Assembly (NCBI GenBank): GCA_016715105.1
Contig: JADKBO010000059.1
Span: 248,001-312,000 of the forward strand
DNA from: Saprospiraceae bacterium
GTDB lineage: Bacteria > Bacteroidota > Bacteroidia > Chitinophagales > Saprospiraceae
Length of the DNA: 64,000 nucleotides
Direction: 5' to 3'
Part shown: positions 8,560 through 16,620 of the stretch, piece after piece
Numbering within the stretch: the first letter of the stretch is position 1
Layout of the letters: every line of letters starts with the position of its first letter
The notes under the pieces: generated by a model
What the model was told of the DNA's origin: nothing
Databases searched by the model: none
The model's input: only the letters and a program-made list of their open reading frames with translations
Program-made: the position numbers and the translations under genes

Positions 8560-9459
8560 CTATTGTACTTTGAAGTCTACGGTTACAGTGCCACATTGAC
8601 TTTCTGCTTCCCCTGGTGTGAAAACATACCTCAAAGCACCCTTTCTGGCGATTTCTACCAATTCTTGATCTGTTGTTGTAGATCCTCGTTGGGTAAACTT
8701 TGCATCTGTAACCTTTCCGTTTTTATCAACACAAATGGATATCACTACTTTGCCAGTTTTTTGAGATGAGTCCTGAAATTTTGGTTCAGTAACCAGACCA
8801 CGATTGCTCAAACCACCTCCAATTCTACCGCTACCTTTAGCGAGACCATCCAATACCTTGGAGTTGGGATCTCCCTTTGGATCACCTTTAGATCCTGTTT
8901 TGCCAGTGTCACCTTGGCCTTTGCCAAAAAGACCACCAAATTGTTTTTTCTTAGCCTCGGCTTCTGCCTTTTGTTTAGCTTCGGCATCTGCTTTTTTCTT
9001 GGCTTCTTCGTTAGCCTTAGCCTCAGCTTCCTGCCTTCTCTTATCTGCAAGCTTTTTCTGCTCGTCTACTTTGGTATCCTTTTTATCGGCAGAAGAAACT
9101 ACGTCACTTGTTTCGTCAACAGTTTTGGCCTCTTTTACTTTGACTGGTTCATTTTTTATAGTTGTTGTGCGGTCAGCTTTATCTGGAGATTTACTCTGTT
9201 CGCTGGTTTCGTTATTTTCTTTTTGATTGCTGGTTGGTTCTACTTTTTCTTCCAGCTGAGATTCTGGATTATCGTCACCCTCACCTTCGTCTGGTAAACC
9301 AAGGGCAATCAAAATTCCACCATCGTTTTTGGGAGGAAATTCATAATTGAAAAAGGGCAGTAAACACAGCAGCAAAGCAAGGACATGTAAAATGGCACTG
9401 GCCACCATACCCTTATTTTTATTACCTTCTACATTATATGGAGAAACATCCATATCCAT
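8560..9459 (-). CDS. tonB: TonB-family energy transducer
   Basis: A 299-residue protein with one N-terminal membrane segment (ASAILHVLALLLCLLPFFNY). A long charged periplasmic linker rich in Lys, Ala, Glu and Gln follows, then a Gly-rich stretch (QFGGLFGKGQGDTGKTGSKG). The C-terminal TonB-like domain contains GKVVISICVDKNGKVTDAKF. It couples the proton motive force harvested by ExbB/ExbD to outer-membrane receptors. It is last in the exbB-exbD-exbD-tonB operon and begins 63 bases after the second exbD. The cytoplasmic end is short. The antisense frame across the linker is a composition artefact. Confidence 0.92.
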   Translation of the reverse strand: MDMDVSPYNVEGNKNKGMVASAILHVLALLLCLLPFFNYEFPPKNDGGILIALGLPDEGEGDDNPESQLEEKVEPTSNQKENNETSEQSKSPDKADRTTTIKNEPVKVKEAKTVDETSDVVSSADKKDTKVDEQKKLADKRRQEAEAKANEEAKKKADAEAKQKAEAEAKKKQFGGLFGKGQGDTGKTGSKGDPKGDPNSKVLDGLAKGSGRIGGGLSNRGLVTEPKFQDSSQKTGKVVISICVDKNGKVTDAKFTQRGSTTTDQELVEIARKGALRYVFTPGEAESQCGTVTVDFKVQ

Positions 9460-9522
9460 CCTTTTTACTTTAGTTATATGAACTGAAATTTGTTATACTT
9501 CTAATTTTACTTTCAAAAAATA

Positions 9523-9924
9523 TTATCTAGGATCATTTAAAGCAGCTTTTATCTCAAATCTGTAGGCAATATCCATCACTGCCACCACATCTTCATTACT
9601 AGCTTTCGCATCAGGAGTGATAGACATTACGGCATCTTTTCCTTTTGCAGTTTTAAATTTAACCAGCTGTTCTTCCAAGGTGACGATATCGATATTTTTA
9701 CCATTAAGTGTGAAAGTACCATCACTGCTTATATTGACAACTGCTGGTTTGTTTTTAGTGTCAACAGGAGTAGAAGACTTTTTGCCCGGAAGTTGTAAAT
9801 TCAATGCATTTGGAACAATCGCCGAAGAAGTCAGCATGAAGAAAATCAACAACAAAAAGATGATGTCCGTCAATGAAGACATGTTGAATGCAGCACTTAC
9901 CTTACTTTTTTTCTTAATCCCCAT
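9523..9924 (-). CDS. exbD: ExbD/TolR-family biopolymer transport protein (second copy)
   Basis: A 133-residue protein with one N-terminal membrane helix. It starts MGIKKKSKVSAAFNMSSLTD and carries the hallmark aspartate before IIFLLLIFFMLTSS, the proton-path residue of ExbD/TolR. A small periplasmic domain follows. The ATG at 9924 was preferred to an upstream one that would overlap the previous gene; the preceding exbD ends two bases away, so the two are translationally coupled. It differs clearly from its neighbour in the periplasmic domain, which suggests a heteromeric complex or specialised partners, as in other Bacteroidota operons with two exbD genes. Confidence 0.94.
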   Translation of the reverse strand: MGIKKKSKVSAAFNMSSLTDIIFLLLIFFMLTSSAIVPNALNLQLPGKKSSTPVDTKNKPAVVNISSDGTFTLNGKNIDIVTLEEQLVKFKTAKGKDAVMSITPDAKASNEDVVAVMDIAYRFEIKAALNDPR

Positions 9925-9925
9925 G

Positions 9926-10324
9926 TTATTTATCTTTTGGTTGTGTTGCAAGAATAGCCTTGATCTTGAGACCTGCAGCTATTTTCATTACTTCATGTAA
10001 TCTGTCATAAGTCACACCAGACTCAGAGATGATGGATAAAACCGCGTTTTCTTTATTCTCTGAATACCTTAAGTTTGTCGCTACTACTTTTTCTAATTCT
10101 TCAATGGTGGTTGGTTTACCGTTAAAACTGATCGACTCATCCTTCTTGAGCATGACAGCAAGGTCACTCGGGGCGACTGTTTTACTATCTGATTGAGGAA
10201 GAGGTACATTAATTTGTACAATCGACGAGGTCAACATGAAAAAGATGAGCAAAAGGAAAATGATGTCCGTCAAAGAAGACATATTGAATTCAGCAGTAAT
10301 TTTATTTCTTCCTCCTAGTCCCAT
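9926..10324 (-). CDS. exbD: ExbD/TolR-family biopolymer transport protein (first copy)
   Basis: A 132-residue ExbD/TolR protein: a short cytoplasmic N-terminus, one membrane helix (SLTDIIFLLLIFFMLTSS, including the conserved Asp), then a periplasmic domain. The start codon overlaps the exbB stop by one base (TAATG), a sign of coupled translation. The first 35 residues nearly match those of the next exbD, whereas the periplasmic parts diverge, so the pair probably arose by an old duplication. It forms the proton channel with ExbB. Confidence 0.94.
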   Translation of the reverse strand: MGLGGRNKITAEFNMSSLTDIIFLLLIFFMLTSSIVQINVPLPQSDSKTVAPSDLAVMLKKDESISFNGKPTTIEELEKVVATNLRYSENKENAVLSIISESGVTYDRLHEVMKIAAGLKIKAILATQPKDK

Positions 10325-11028
10325 TATCCTGGTTCTTGTAAAAGGTCCATAAATTCAAGCGTAGATCTTTCCATTTGGTAAACAACCTTTTCTACCTTGG
10401 CAACCAATAGGTTATAACCCACAAAAGAAAAGATACCTATGATGAGTCCAAGAGCGGTGGTGATCAAAGCTTGATAGATACCACCTGCCAACACATCGGG
10501 AGTCACATTTTGTTCACTGGCCATTTTATAGAAAGCGAGAATCATACCCGTCACCGTTCCCAAGAAGCCGATCATTGGAGCAGCACCAGAAATACTTGCA
10601 AGCGTTGAAAGGTTTTTTTCCAACTTGAAAACTTCGAGATTACCAACATTTTCGATGGCCGCATCTATGTCTTTGAGCGGTTTTCCAATACGCATCAAAC
10701 CTTTCTCTACCATCCTTGCTACTGGTGTATCTGTATTTCTGCACAAGGCTTTGGCACCTTCAAAATTATTGGATGCAACAGAAGCCCTGATATTATTGAT
10801 AAAGCTATCATCAACCTTGCCTGCATTGGAAATAGTCAACCAACGTTCCACAAAAATATAAACAGCTGCAACAGATAAAATTAATAAGATAACCACAATT
10901 GCAATACCAATGGGGCCACCCAAAACAATGAGGTCAATGAGGTTCTGCTTTACTTCTGTAGTTTCAACAGCTCCTTCAGCATCTCCTGTACTCGTCACTT
11001 GAAATAGAAAAAATCCTAGCTTTAGCAT
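10324..11028 (-). CDS. exbB: ExbB/MotA/TolQ-family proton channel protein
   Basis: A 234-residue inner-membrane protein with three membrane helices (near residues 35-55, 145-167 and 187-210). The conserved phrases LSTLASISGAAPMIGFLGTVTGMI and GGIYQALITTALGLIIGI form the proton-conducting core of ExbB/TolQ. It is the first gene of the exbB-exbD-exbD-tonB operon. A -7-like box TATTTTTG (minus strand, 11105-11112) lies about 77 bases before the start and may be the operon promoter; no good -33 partner was seen. Confidence 0.95.
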   Translation of the reverse strand: MLKLGFFLFQVTSTGDAEGAVETTEVKQNLIDLIVLGGPIGIAIVVILLILSVAAVYIFVERWLTISNAGKVDDSFINNIRASVASNNFEGAKALCRNTDTPVARMVEKGLMRIGKPLKDIDAAIENVGNLEVFKLEKNLSTLASISGAAPMIGFLGTVTGMILAFYKMASEQNVTPDVLAGGIYQALITTALGLIIGIFSFVGYNLLVAKVEKVVYQMERSTLEFMDLLQEPG

Positions 11029-11149
11029 ATAAGAATATTAGTTAATGTATTATTTAATCTTTGACTTGAAACGGAAAATCCTTCAGGCCAAGTATTTACA
11101 GCCACAAAAATAAAAAATCTTCTTATATATTATAATATTTTCTAATATG

Positions 11150-11439
11150 TATTTTTAAAGGCCCTAAGCTGAGTAGTAAGGCAAATCCTTCATGGGCAAT
11201 TTCCTGGTTTAGCAGATATACCTCGAATCCATGATTACTCACCTCAAATCAGCAAGGAGCAATATTGGGCTAAAGCCCAGCTTGTTGGTTGTAACATTTG
11301 CCACAGGCTAAAGCCAGTGGCAAATGATTCCTTGCTGAAACAGGAGACAAATGAGCAATCATTTAGTTTAATTTTGAAAGGCTCGAAGCTCGAAGCTCGT
11401 GGCTCGCTGCAATTGCGCTGAAAACTGATAACTGACATA
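11150..11439. repeat. Intergenic repeat tract with hairpin elements
   Basis: The tract between exbB and the AsnC gene contains a GGGCTAAAGCCC-type dyad (about 11266-11278), the paired hairpin GCCACAGGCTAAAGCCAGTGGC (part of 11291-11323) and GCTCGAAGCTCGTGGCTCG words (about 11383-11406). The same hairpin pair recurs near 14.64, 15.78, 25.75 and 26.19 kb. No gene is visible in it. Confidence 0.75.
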
Positions 11440-11922
11440 TCAGACATCCATGGATTGAATGCTGATAGGTCGATCAATGGTAGCATCCAAAGAAATGAAC
11501 GTTTCTGTTCTTTGAATTCCTTTTATTTTCTGAACCTTTCCTGAAAGCGTGTCTCTTAAATGGTCAGTGTCTCTGCAAATAAGTTTTGCAAAAATGCTGT
11601 ACATGCCAGTTGTGTAGTGTGCGCTGACAACTTCTGGAATAGCCATAAGTTCTTTTGAAACTTCATCATACATAGAAGATTTTTCCAAGTAGATGCCTAG
11701 GAAAGCACTGATGTCATATCCCAATATTTTGTGATCAACTTCTATATGGTTGCCAATGATGACCCCAAGGTCAATCATTTTTTTGATTCTCACATGGACT
11801 GTTCCTGCAGAAATATGTAAGTTTTTTCCAATCTCGGCATAGGGTGTTTTTCCATCCTGTAGTAAGATTGTGAGAATGTTTTGATCTATTTCATCAAGTT
11901 GCTCGATGACGGTACGTTTCAT
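11440..11922 (-). CDS. Lrp/AsnC-family transcriptional regulator
   Basis: A 160-residue regulator with the Lrp/AsnC layout. An N-terminal winged helix-turn-helix (LDEIDQNILTILLQDGKTPY, then AEIGKNLHISAGTVHVRIKK) is followed by a C-terminal RAM ligand-sensing domain (ISAFLGIYLEK through TTGMYSIFAKLICRD). It would form octameric discs and respond to an amino acid or related effector. It is divergent from the membrane-protein gene at 12248, with 325 bases between them, which may contain its target. Ligand and regulon cannot be read from the sequence. Confidence 0.93.
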   Translation of the reverse strand: MKRTVIEQLDEIDQNILTILLQDGKTPYAEIGKNLHISAGTVHVRIKKMIDLGVIIGNHIEVDHKILGYDISAFLGIYLEKSSMYDEVSKELMAIPEVVSAHYTTGMYSIFAKLICRDTDHLRDTLSGKVQKIKGIQRTETFISLDATIDRPISIQSMDV

Positions 11923-12247
11923 CTTTTTAATACTTTTTGTGTTTCTGGATGAGTGGAATGAGATTTTAATACGTGGCAGTGACTTTATCCAATTGCATAA
12001 GTGCTATTTTTTAAGTTAATGAAAAATCACAAATAGTTAAAATTTTCAATTCCATTTACCAAAGTAGTCCAAATCTAGTGTATTTATTGGAAAAAATGAA
12101 ATAATATTGGTATATCAGTGAAAATTATTCAATGGTTTTGGTCATGTTTTTATAATTTGGACAGATGGAAGCTTTGAAAAGAAAACTTATTGTCCGAATT
12201 TTTAAATTATTTTCAACTTTTATACCATTTCAACCATTTAAGTAAAC
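11923..12247. other. Divergent intergenic region
   Basis: A 325-base AT-rich spacer between the divergent AsnC-type regulator and the membrane-protein gene. It must carry both promoters. I see no repeat element, RNA gene or exact TAnnTTTG box in it. Confidence 0.5.
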
Positions 12248-12688
12248 ATGACAGAACAAGGTTTTTCACTCAAATCTATACAGGCTTGGAAACAAGGCTT
12301 GGTCGTTTTGGTATTACTTTTGGTTTTTGATTTGGCAAGTTTTGCATCTAATCAGAGCTCACCCAGTCCTAAGTTTGGACAAAATATTTGGACAAACGCC
12401 GTTGCCATGATTCTTTTTTACATCATTGTGAATTCTTTGGTCAGTTTAGCTTCAGAAAAGCCCATAGAATATGTGAGAAATTCGATCTATACTTTTCTTG
12501 GTATATGCATCATTGGTGGCTTGATGTCGTGGGCAATTTCCGGACAGACAATCGACGAAGCTGGCTCCTTTAAATGGCTATTTGTTGTTTTATCCATGGG
12601 TTATCTTATTTTTCTTTCGATCATCAGCACGATGAAATTTATTGTGAAACTTGCCCAGAAACAAGATAGTCGGCTGCGAGGGGAATGA
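12248..12688 (+). CDS. Four-helix integral membrane protein of unknown function
   Basis: A 146-residue hydrophobic protein with about four predicted membrane helices (residues 15-33, 50-70, 83-102 and 112-131) and short charged ends. Its end, KQDSRLRGE, is hydrophilic. I do not recognise a family and no catalytic motif is visible. It is transcribed away from the Lrp/AsnC gene and may be its target, which is inference. It is followed directly by a repeat cluster and an insertion sequence, so it is probably the last chromosomal gene before an accessory tract. Confidence 0.75.
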   Translation: MTEQGFSLKSIQAWKQGLVVLVLLLVFDLASFASNQSSPSPKFGQNIWTNAVAMILFYIIVNSLVSLASEKPIEYVRNSIYTFLGICIIGGLMSWAISGQTIDEAGSFKWLFVVLSMGYLIFLSIISTMKFIVKLAQKQDSRLRGE

Positions 12689-12899
12689 ATTCAATGGGAG
12701 TTCAATAGGAGTTCAATAGGAGTTCAATGGATTTCAATATTCAATATTTTTAATACATCCCTGTAGAGACGCAAAATTTTGCGTCTTAACGAATATTGGT
12801 TCAAAGGATTTCAATTCCATGCAGAAGCAGGGACAGGTAGGATTTCAATTTTCAATATTTTTAGTACATCCATGTAGAGACGCAAAATTTTGCGTCTTA
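12688..12899. repeat. Repeat tract with two GACGCAAAATTTTGCGTC palindromes
   Basis: GGAGTTCAATAGG words (12695-12740) precede two copies of TGTAGAGACGCAAAATTTTG followed by CGTCTTA (about 12763-12789 and 12873-12899), each containing a perfect 18-base palindrome. The second copy abuts the left end of the insertion sequence. The palindromes lack a T-run, so they look like a dispersed hairpin repeat rather than terminators. Confidence 0.8.
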
Positions 12900-12929
12900 C
12901 TAGAGTTTGGCTATTTACTAGACACTTAA

Positions 12930-12970
12930 AAAAAAACTTGGTCATAATTAGGAATTATGGCCTTTTTTTT
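12930..12970 (+). terminator. Terminator just inside the left IS end
   Basis: GGTCATAATT (12940-12949) pairs with AATTATGGCC (12953-12962) and eight T residues follow. Being at the IS edge, it probably shields the transposase from read-through transcription. Confidence 0.8.
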
Positions 12971-13000
12971 AGATTTTTATATCTAGTTAAATGACTAGAT

Positions 13001-13207
13001 ATGGGATATCCGACTAAAATTCAGCTCATTAAAAGAGCTAATAGCGAACAGTGGTATGTTAACTTTCCAGCCGCTGTTGCTCAGGCTATTGAGTTTCAAC
13101 AAGGGGAAGTGGTGGAATGGATTATTGATGACCATCAAAGATTGGTTCTGCAAAGAAGTGATCTGGCCGTGAAGGATCTTAAAAAAAAACTACCTCCGAA
13201 AACTTAA
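13001..13207 (+). CDS. AbrB-like small protein of the insertion sequence
   Basis: A 68-residue protein (MGYPTKIQLIKRANSEQWYV through WIIDDHQRLVLQRSD) with the swapped-hairpin AbrB/SpoVT-like pattern: beta strands ending in a hydrophobic core and a charged tail KKKLPPKT. It directly precedes the transposase reading frame, which resumes in another frame just after an A-rich stretch (about 13180-13207). It may be a regulator of the IS or, in the intact element, the N-terminal DNA-binding part joined by frameshifting; I cannot decide between these. It is intact in itself. Confidence 0.6.
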   Translation: MGYPTKIQLIKRANSEQWYVNFPAAVAQAIEFQQGEVVEWIIDDHQRLVLQRSDLAVKDLKKKLPPKT

Positions 13208-14623
13208 GAGAGGCATTCGGTTCTTTATTCTCACAATGCAAGGGAGCTTTTAATCAATCAAGAGTTTGGAAAAGAGCTTTTGACCTTGCAGAGGGATTAC
13301 TCGGTTGTGTAGGCAAGAGTACAGTCAGTGGTATGATAACTGCCACGGGTCAACAGTTTAAAGATTGGTCGGCAGCATATCGTCTTTTTCAGGGTGATAG
13401 AATGAATACCGAAAAGCTCTTTTCTGTCATTCGTAAGAATGTTGTAGATACCATCTGTCCAGAAGAGGAGGAGATATACGCACATATGGATGATACACTT
13501 TTTAGAAAATCGGGTAAGAAAGTAAGTGGAGTTAAATGGATGAGAGATCCACTTGGACCTCCGTTCCAAACAAACCTTGTCCTTGGCCAACGTTTTATTC
13601 AGGTGTCACTTTCTTTATTTGCCAAGATGGACACTGTACAGACAACAAATATCCCGGTAAGTCTTCAACATTGTCCCTGTACACCTAAGCCCAAAAAAGA
13701 TAGTTCACCTGAAGAACTGATCCTTTTCAAAGAATTACAGAAAATCAAAGCTAAGCGTAATTGGAGCTCAACAGATATCGGCCCTAAGGGAAAAGCTTAA
13801 ATGAAGAGGAGTACAATGAAAAAATCTTGTAGTAAGTGTCGATGGGGAGTTACACCAATGAATCTGTGTTGAAAGCCTTGGACGAGAAAGTTGTAATAAT
13901 AGGAAGAGTACGTAAAGATTGTAAACTTCACCAGACTCCTACCTTAACTCAAAATGGTAAAGTAGGTAGAAACCGAGTCTATGGGACTGCACTACCTACT
14001 CCAGAATGCATTCGTCAATCTGATCAATATGAGTGGCGAGATGTAAAAGCCTGGGCGACAGGTAAAATTCACACTTTCCAAATCAAAACCATAGATGCAG
14101 TAAGATGGAGGAAAGCAGGAGGCCAAGACATGAGATTAGTTATTATAAGACCAATTGGCTACAGACTCACAAAGCAATCGAAATTATTGTATAAAGAGCC
14201 AGCATATCTTATTTGCACTTCAGTAAAGCTACCTGTCGAAAAACTGCTTCAAGCATATTTATGGAGATGGGGAATTGAGGTAAATTTTAGAGACCAAAAA
14301 CACTACTTGGATGTGGACAAGCTCAGGTGAGAAAAGAAATCCCATGCAGTAAAGTTCCACAATTTGTCACCGCTGTTTATTCAATGCTACTCTTGGCATC
14401 ATCACAGGCAAAGATAATTGACCTACCCAGACCAAAATGGTATACAAAATTGAAAACTCAACGAACAACTACACAAGACCTATTAAACCAATTTAAGGCT
14501 ATCAAATGGACAGATTCAATCAAAATCAATTTCTCCGACTTCGTTATGATGGAAAATAAACAACGAAGTGCAAAAAATAATCCTATTCATTCGCTTTCTA
14601 GTTTGTTTTATACTCGAAATTAG
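13208..14623 (+). pseudogene. IS4-superfamily DDE transposase, multiply frameshifted
   Basis: Conserved transposase blocks are spread over three frames. LREAFGSLFSQCKGAF and SGMITATGQQFKDW form the N-terminus, then MDDTLFRKSGKK carries the first catalytic Asp. After an in-frame stop and an extra G near 13852-13855, GSYTNESVLKAL marks the second Asp region. Next comes YLWRWGIEVNFRDQKHYLDV, where relatives usually have RDEKTLLG, so the catalytic Glu itself may be changed. The frame shifts again near 14315 into QVRKEIPCSKVPQFVTAVYS. At least two single-base indels plus stops make it non-functional. The order of blocks leaves no doubt that it is a transposase. Confidence 0.85.
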
Positions 14624-14635
14624 CCAAACTCGAGA

Positions 14636-14785
14636 TTTGCCACAGGCTAAAGCCAGTGGCAAATGATCACTTGCAGAAGCATGGACAGGTCCCTTCCTGA
14701 AACTGGGCTGGTAGCAATCCATAAATTATAAAAAGCTCGAAGCTCGTGGCTCGATGCAAATACGTATTTCAAATTTCGACCCCAC
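14636..14785 (+). repeat. 150-bp direct repeat, copy A
   Basis: This segment, immediately right of the IS end, is nearly identical to 15804-15953. It begins with the hairpin GCCACAGGCTAAAGCCAGTG (then GC), runs through ATCCATAAATTATAAAAAGC and ends in GCTCG words. The two copies flank the non-coding TIR element. Confidence 0.88.
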
Positions 14786-15003
14786 ATTTACTAATTCCTC
14801 CAGTTTCCTTCCGATTTCAATCCCAAAAAAGAGGCAGCACCTCGGCCAAGGTGGTAACCCAGGATTTCAATCTTGGGGAGAAAAAATATAAAAATTAATG
14901 AGTGCCGTGGGCACGATCCATTTAAGTACAGAGAACTAGCCATCAATAATGATTCCTTGCAGAAGCAAGAACAGGTCCTTTTCAGAAAAGCTCGAAGCTC
15001 GTT
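14786..15003. repeat. Repeat-derived spacer left of the TIR element
   Basis: No gene is visible. A segment with CCCAAAAAAGAGGCAGCACC at about 14822-14841 recurs in slightly changed form (AGGCAGCGCCTC) at about 15700-15722. A phrase GTGCCGTGGGCACGATCCAT at about 14901-14920 resembles one near 44388. Confidence 0.65.
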
Positions 15004-15610
15004 GCCTGAGGTTAGGACACATCTAAAAATAGTATATGTGTTATTAACAAAAATTAGAGCAAGAAACTAGATTTCTTCTACTTTTTTGCCTTGATGCAAA
15101 AACGTAGCAAAAAAAATCAAGGCTGAATTTTTTTCTTAACGCTAACTCACTCCAAAAATACTATGCAAAAAAAACTCACTTTTGGCTTTCCTTCAATGTT
15201 TTTTGCAGCATCTGCACCGATTCATTGGTTTTAGGGCACTTATAGTTCGAACAGTTTTTTGCACTTAACGTATTTTTGAAGTTCGGTAGCTAAAAAAAAT
15301 AAGGCCGATACAAAACTGATCGAGTAGCTCCGGACACAAGCACGGAGAATAGTGGCCAAGCAGTTTAAAAGCATTACAAAAGCCAGATACGAGTTTTTTG
15401 TATCGGGAGGTTTTTTGGTTACTTTTTTGACGGTACAAAAAAGTGACAACCCCAGGCACAGGCAGTGGACTTATGATTTGGCATGTTTTCTTCATTGTTT
15501 CCAAAGTGATTAGCCTTATAATACCTTTCTAAAGTTTTTCTTAAATCTATTTCAGTTTAGTAAATAGATTTTTCATATTATAAATAAAAAGATGTGTCCT
15601 AACCAGAGGC
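15004..15610 (+). mobile_element. Non-coding element with 21-bp terminal inverted repeats, copy 1
   Basis: The ends form an inverted repeat: GGTTAGGACACATCT at 15010-15024 matches its reverse complement at 15590-15604 perfectly, and the match extends to 19 of 21 bases. The interior has no plausible gene but contains hairpins made of TACTTTTTTG and CAAAAAAGTGAC sequences near 15075-15125 and 15419-15450. Blocks such as AGGCCGATACAAAACTG (15302-15318) and 15390-15410 are shared, inverted, with the copy at 36.6-37.1 kb. It resembles a non-autonomous (MITE-like) mobile element or a structured RNA gene; neither is proven. Confidence 0.7.
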
Positions 15611-15803
15611 TCGTTGCTCGTTGCTCGATGCAAATACGTACTTCAAATTTCGACCTCACAATTTTCTCCGTCCTCCGATTTCCAATTTCCAAATTCCCTC
15701 CCAAAAAAGAGGCAGCGCCTCAGCCATTGAGGTAGCCCAGGATTTCTTCGCAGCATAGCTTGGAGAAATATTGGGCTAAAGCCCATGATGTCTGAGAATG
15801 TTA
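15611..15803. repeat. Repeat-derived spacer right of the TIR element
   Basis: GCTCGTTGCTCG words, a CTCCGATTTCC stretch, the AGGCAGCGCCTCAGCC segment and a GGGCTAAAGCCCA dyad (about 15772-15784) follow one another. No gene is visible. Confidence 0.7.
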
Positions 15804-15953
15804 TTTGCCACAGGCTAAAGCCAGTGGCAAATGATCACTTACAGAAGCATGGACAGGTCCCTTCCTGAAACTTGGCTGGTAGCAATCCATAAATTATAAA
15901 AAGCTCGAAGCTCGTGGCTCGATGCAAAAACGTACTTCATATTTCGACCTCAC
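15804..15953 (+). repeat. 150-bp direct repeat, copy B
   Basis: Near-identical to copy A at 14636-14785, differing at only a handful of positions. It is followed by a run of TCCGATTTCCG words up to about 16003. Confidence 0.88.
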
Positions 15954-16073
15954 AATTTTTTCTCCGATCTCCGATTTCCGATTTCCGCCCTCCGATTTCC
16001 GTCGAACTTTTTTAACATTTGTAAAATTTTATCTCCATTCCATTACTGACCTTTGTGGCCTAAAATAAAGTGA

Positions 16074-16400
16074 ATGAATTGGATCATATTGATTGTTGCT
16101 GGATTACTAGAAATTGTGTTTGCTTTTTCACTTGGAAAGGCAAGAGAAGTAACAGGTAATGAGTCATATTTTTGGTACACCGGCTTCATCATAAGTCTCA
16201 GTAGCAGCATTTTACTTTTGGTGAAAGCAACTCAAACTTTACCGCTGGGAACAGCCTATGCCGTTTGGACAGGTATTGGCGCTGTCGGTACCGTTTTGGT
16301 CGGAATTCTTGTATTTAAAGAACCTGCAACCTTTTTGAGATTATTATTTATAACCACTTTGATTGGTTCTATTATTGGTCTAAAGGCTGTGTCAGCATAA
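16074..16400 (+). CDS. SMR-family small multidrug/guanidinium-type exporter
   Basis: A 108-residue inner-membrane protein with four helices. It keeps the SMR proton/substrate glutamate (E13 in AGLLEIVF) and the SugE/Gdx-like phrase PLGTAYAVWTGIGAVGTVLV. It would work as a dual-topology dimer that exports small cations in exchange for protons. The Gdx-type phrase favours guanidinium over lipophilic drugs, but the substrate remains inference. I looked for the paired ACGR hairpins of a guanidine-II riboswitch upstream and found none. The gene stands alone after the repeat tract. Confidence 0.9.
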   Translation: MNWIILIVAGLLEIVFAFSLGKAREVTGNESYFWYTGFIISLSSSILLLVKATQTLPLGTAYAVWTGIGAVGTVLVGILVFKEPATFLRLLFITTLIGSIIGLKAVSA

Positions 16401-16620
16401 GTACTCGTTAGAATAGTAGCTATTTATTTTGATTTCATTGGTCTGTTAAAAAATTTGCATTCAACAGATTGTTGCTAAAGAGTTTGCCAATTGGAAAACC
16501 ATCTTAATTGAGTCAAAACCAATCAACCTTAAGTATTCAAGACCAATACCCAATTTTCATAACCTATTGCATATCAGCGAAATAATCATTATTTTTCATT
16601 CTGAATCTAACTCCAAAACA

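Larger units (their letters stand above)
12900..14634 (+). mobile_element. Decayed insertion sequence with DDE transposase and TIRs
   Basis: The element is bounded by imperfect terminal inverted repeats: CTAGAGTTTGGCTATTT at 12900-12916 and, inverted, AAATTAGCCAAACTCGAG at 14617-14634. It carries a small AbrB-like gene and a DDE transposase of the IS4 superfamily that is broken by several frameshifts, so it cannot move by itself. It landed between two repeat elements: a GACGC palindrome on the left and a GCCACAGGCT hairpin on the right. Total length is about 1.73 kb. The subfamily is not certain. Confidence 0.8.

Noticed and set aside
8804..9297. Overlapping antisense genes opposite tonB
   Set aside because: The long frames arise from the Lys/Ala/Glu-rich linker of TonB read backwards; they are low-complexity and tonB is clear.
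15240..15504. Minus-strand ORFs inside the TIR element
   Set aside because: They are not conserved in the second copy, so the element is treated as non-coding.
15960..16073. Guanidine riboswitch before the SMR gene
   Set aside because: No pair of ACGR-loop hairpins or other known guanidine aptamer pattern is visible.
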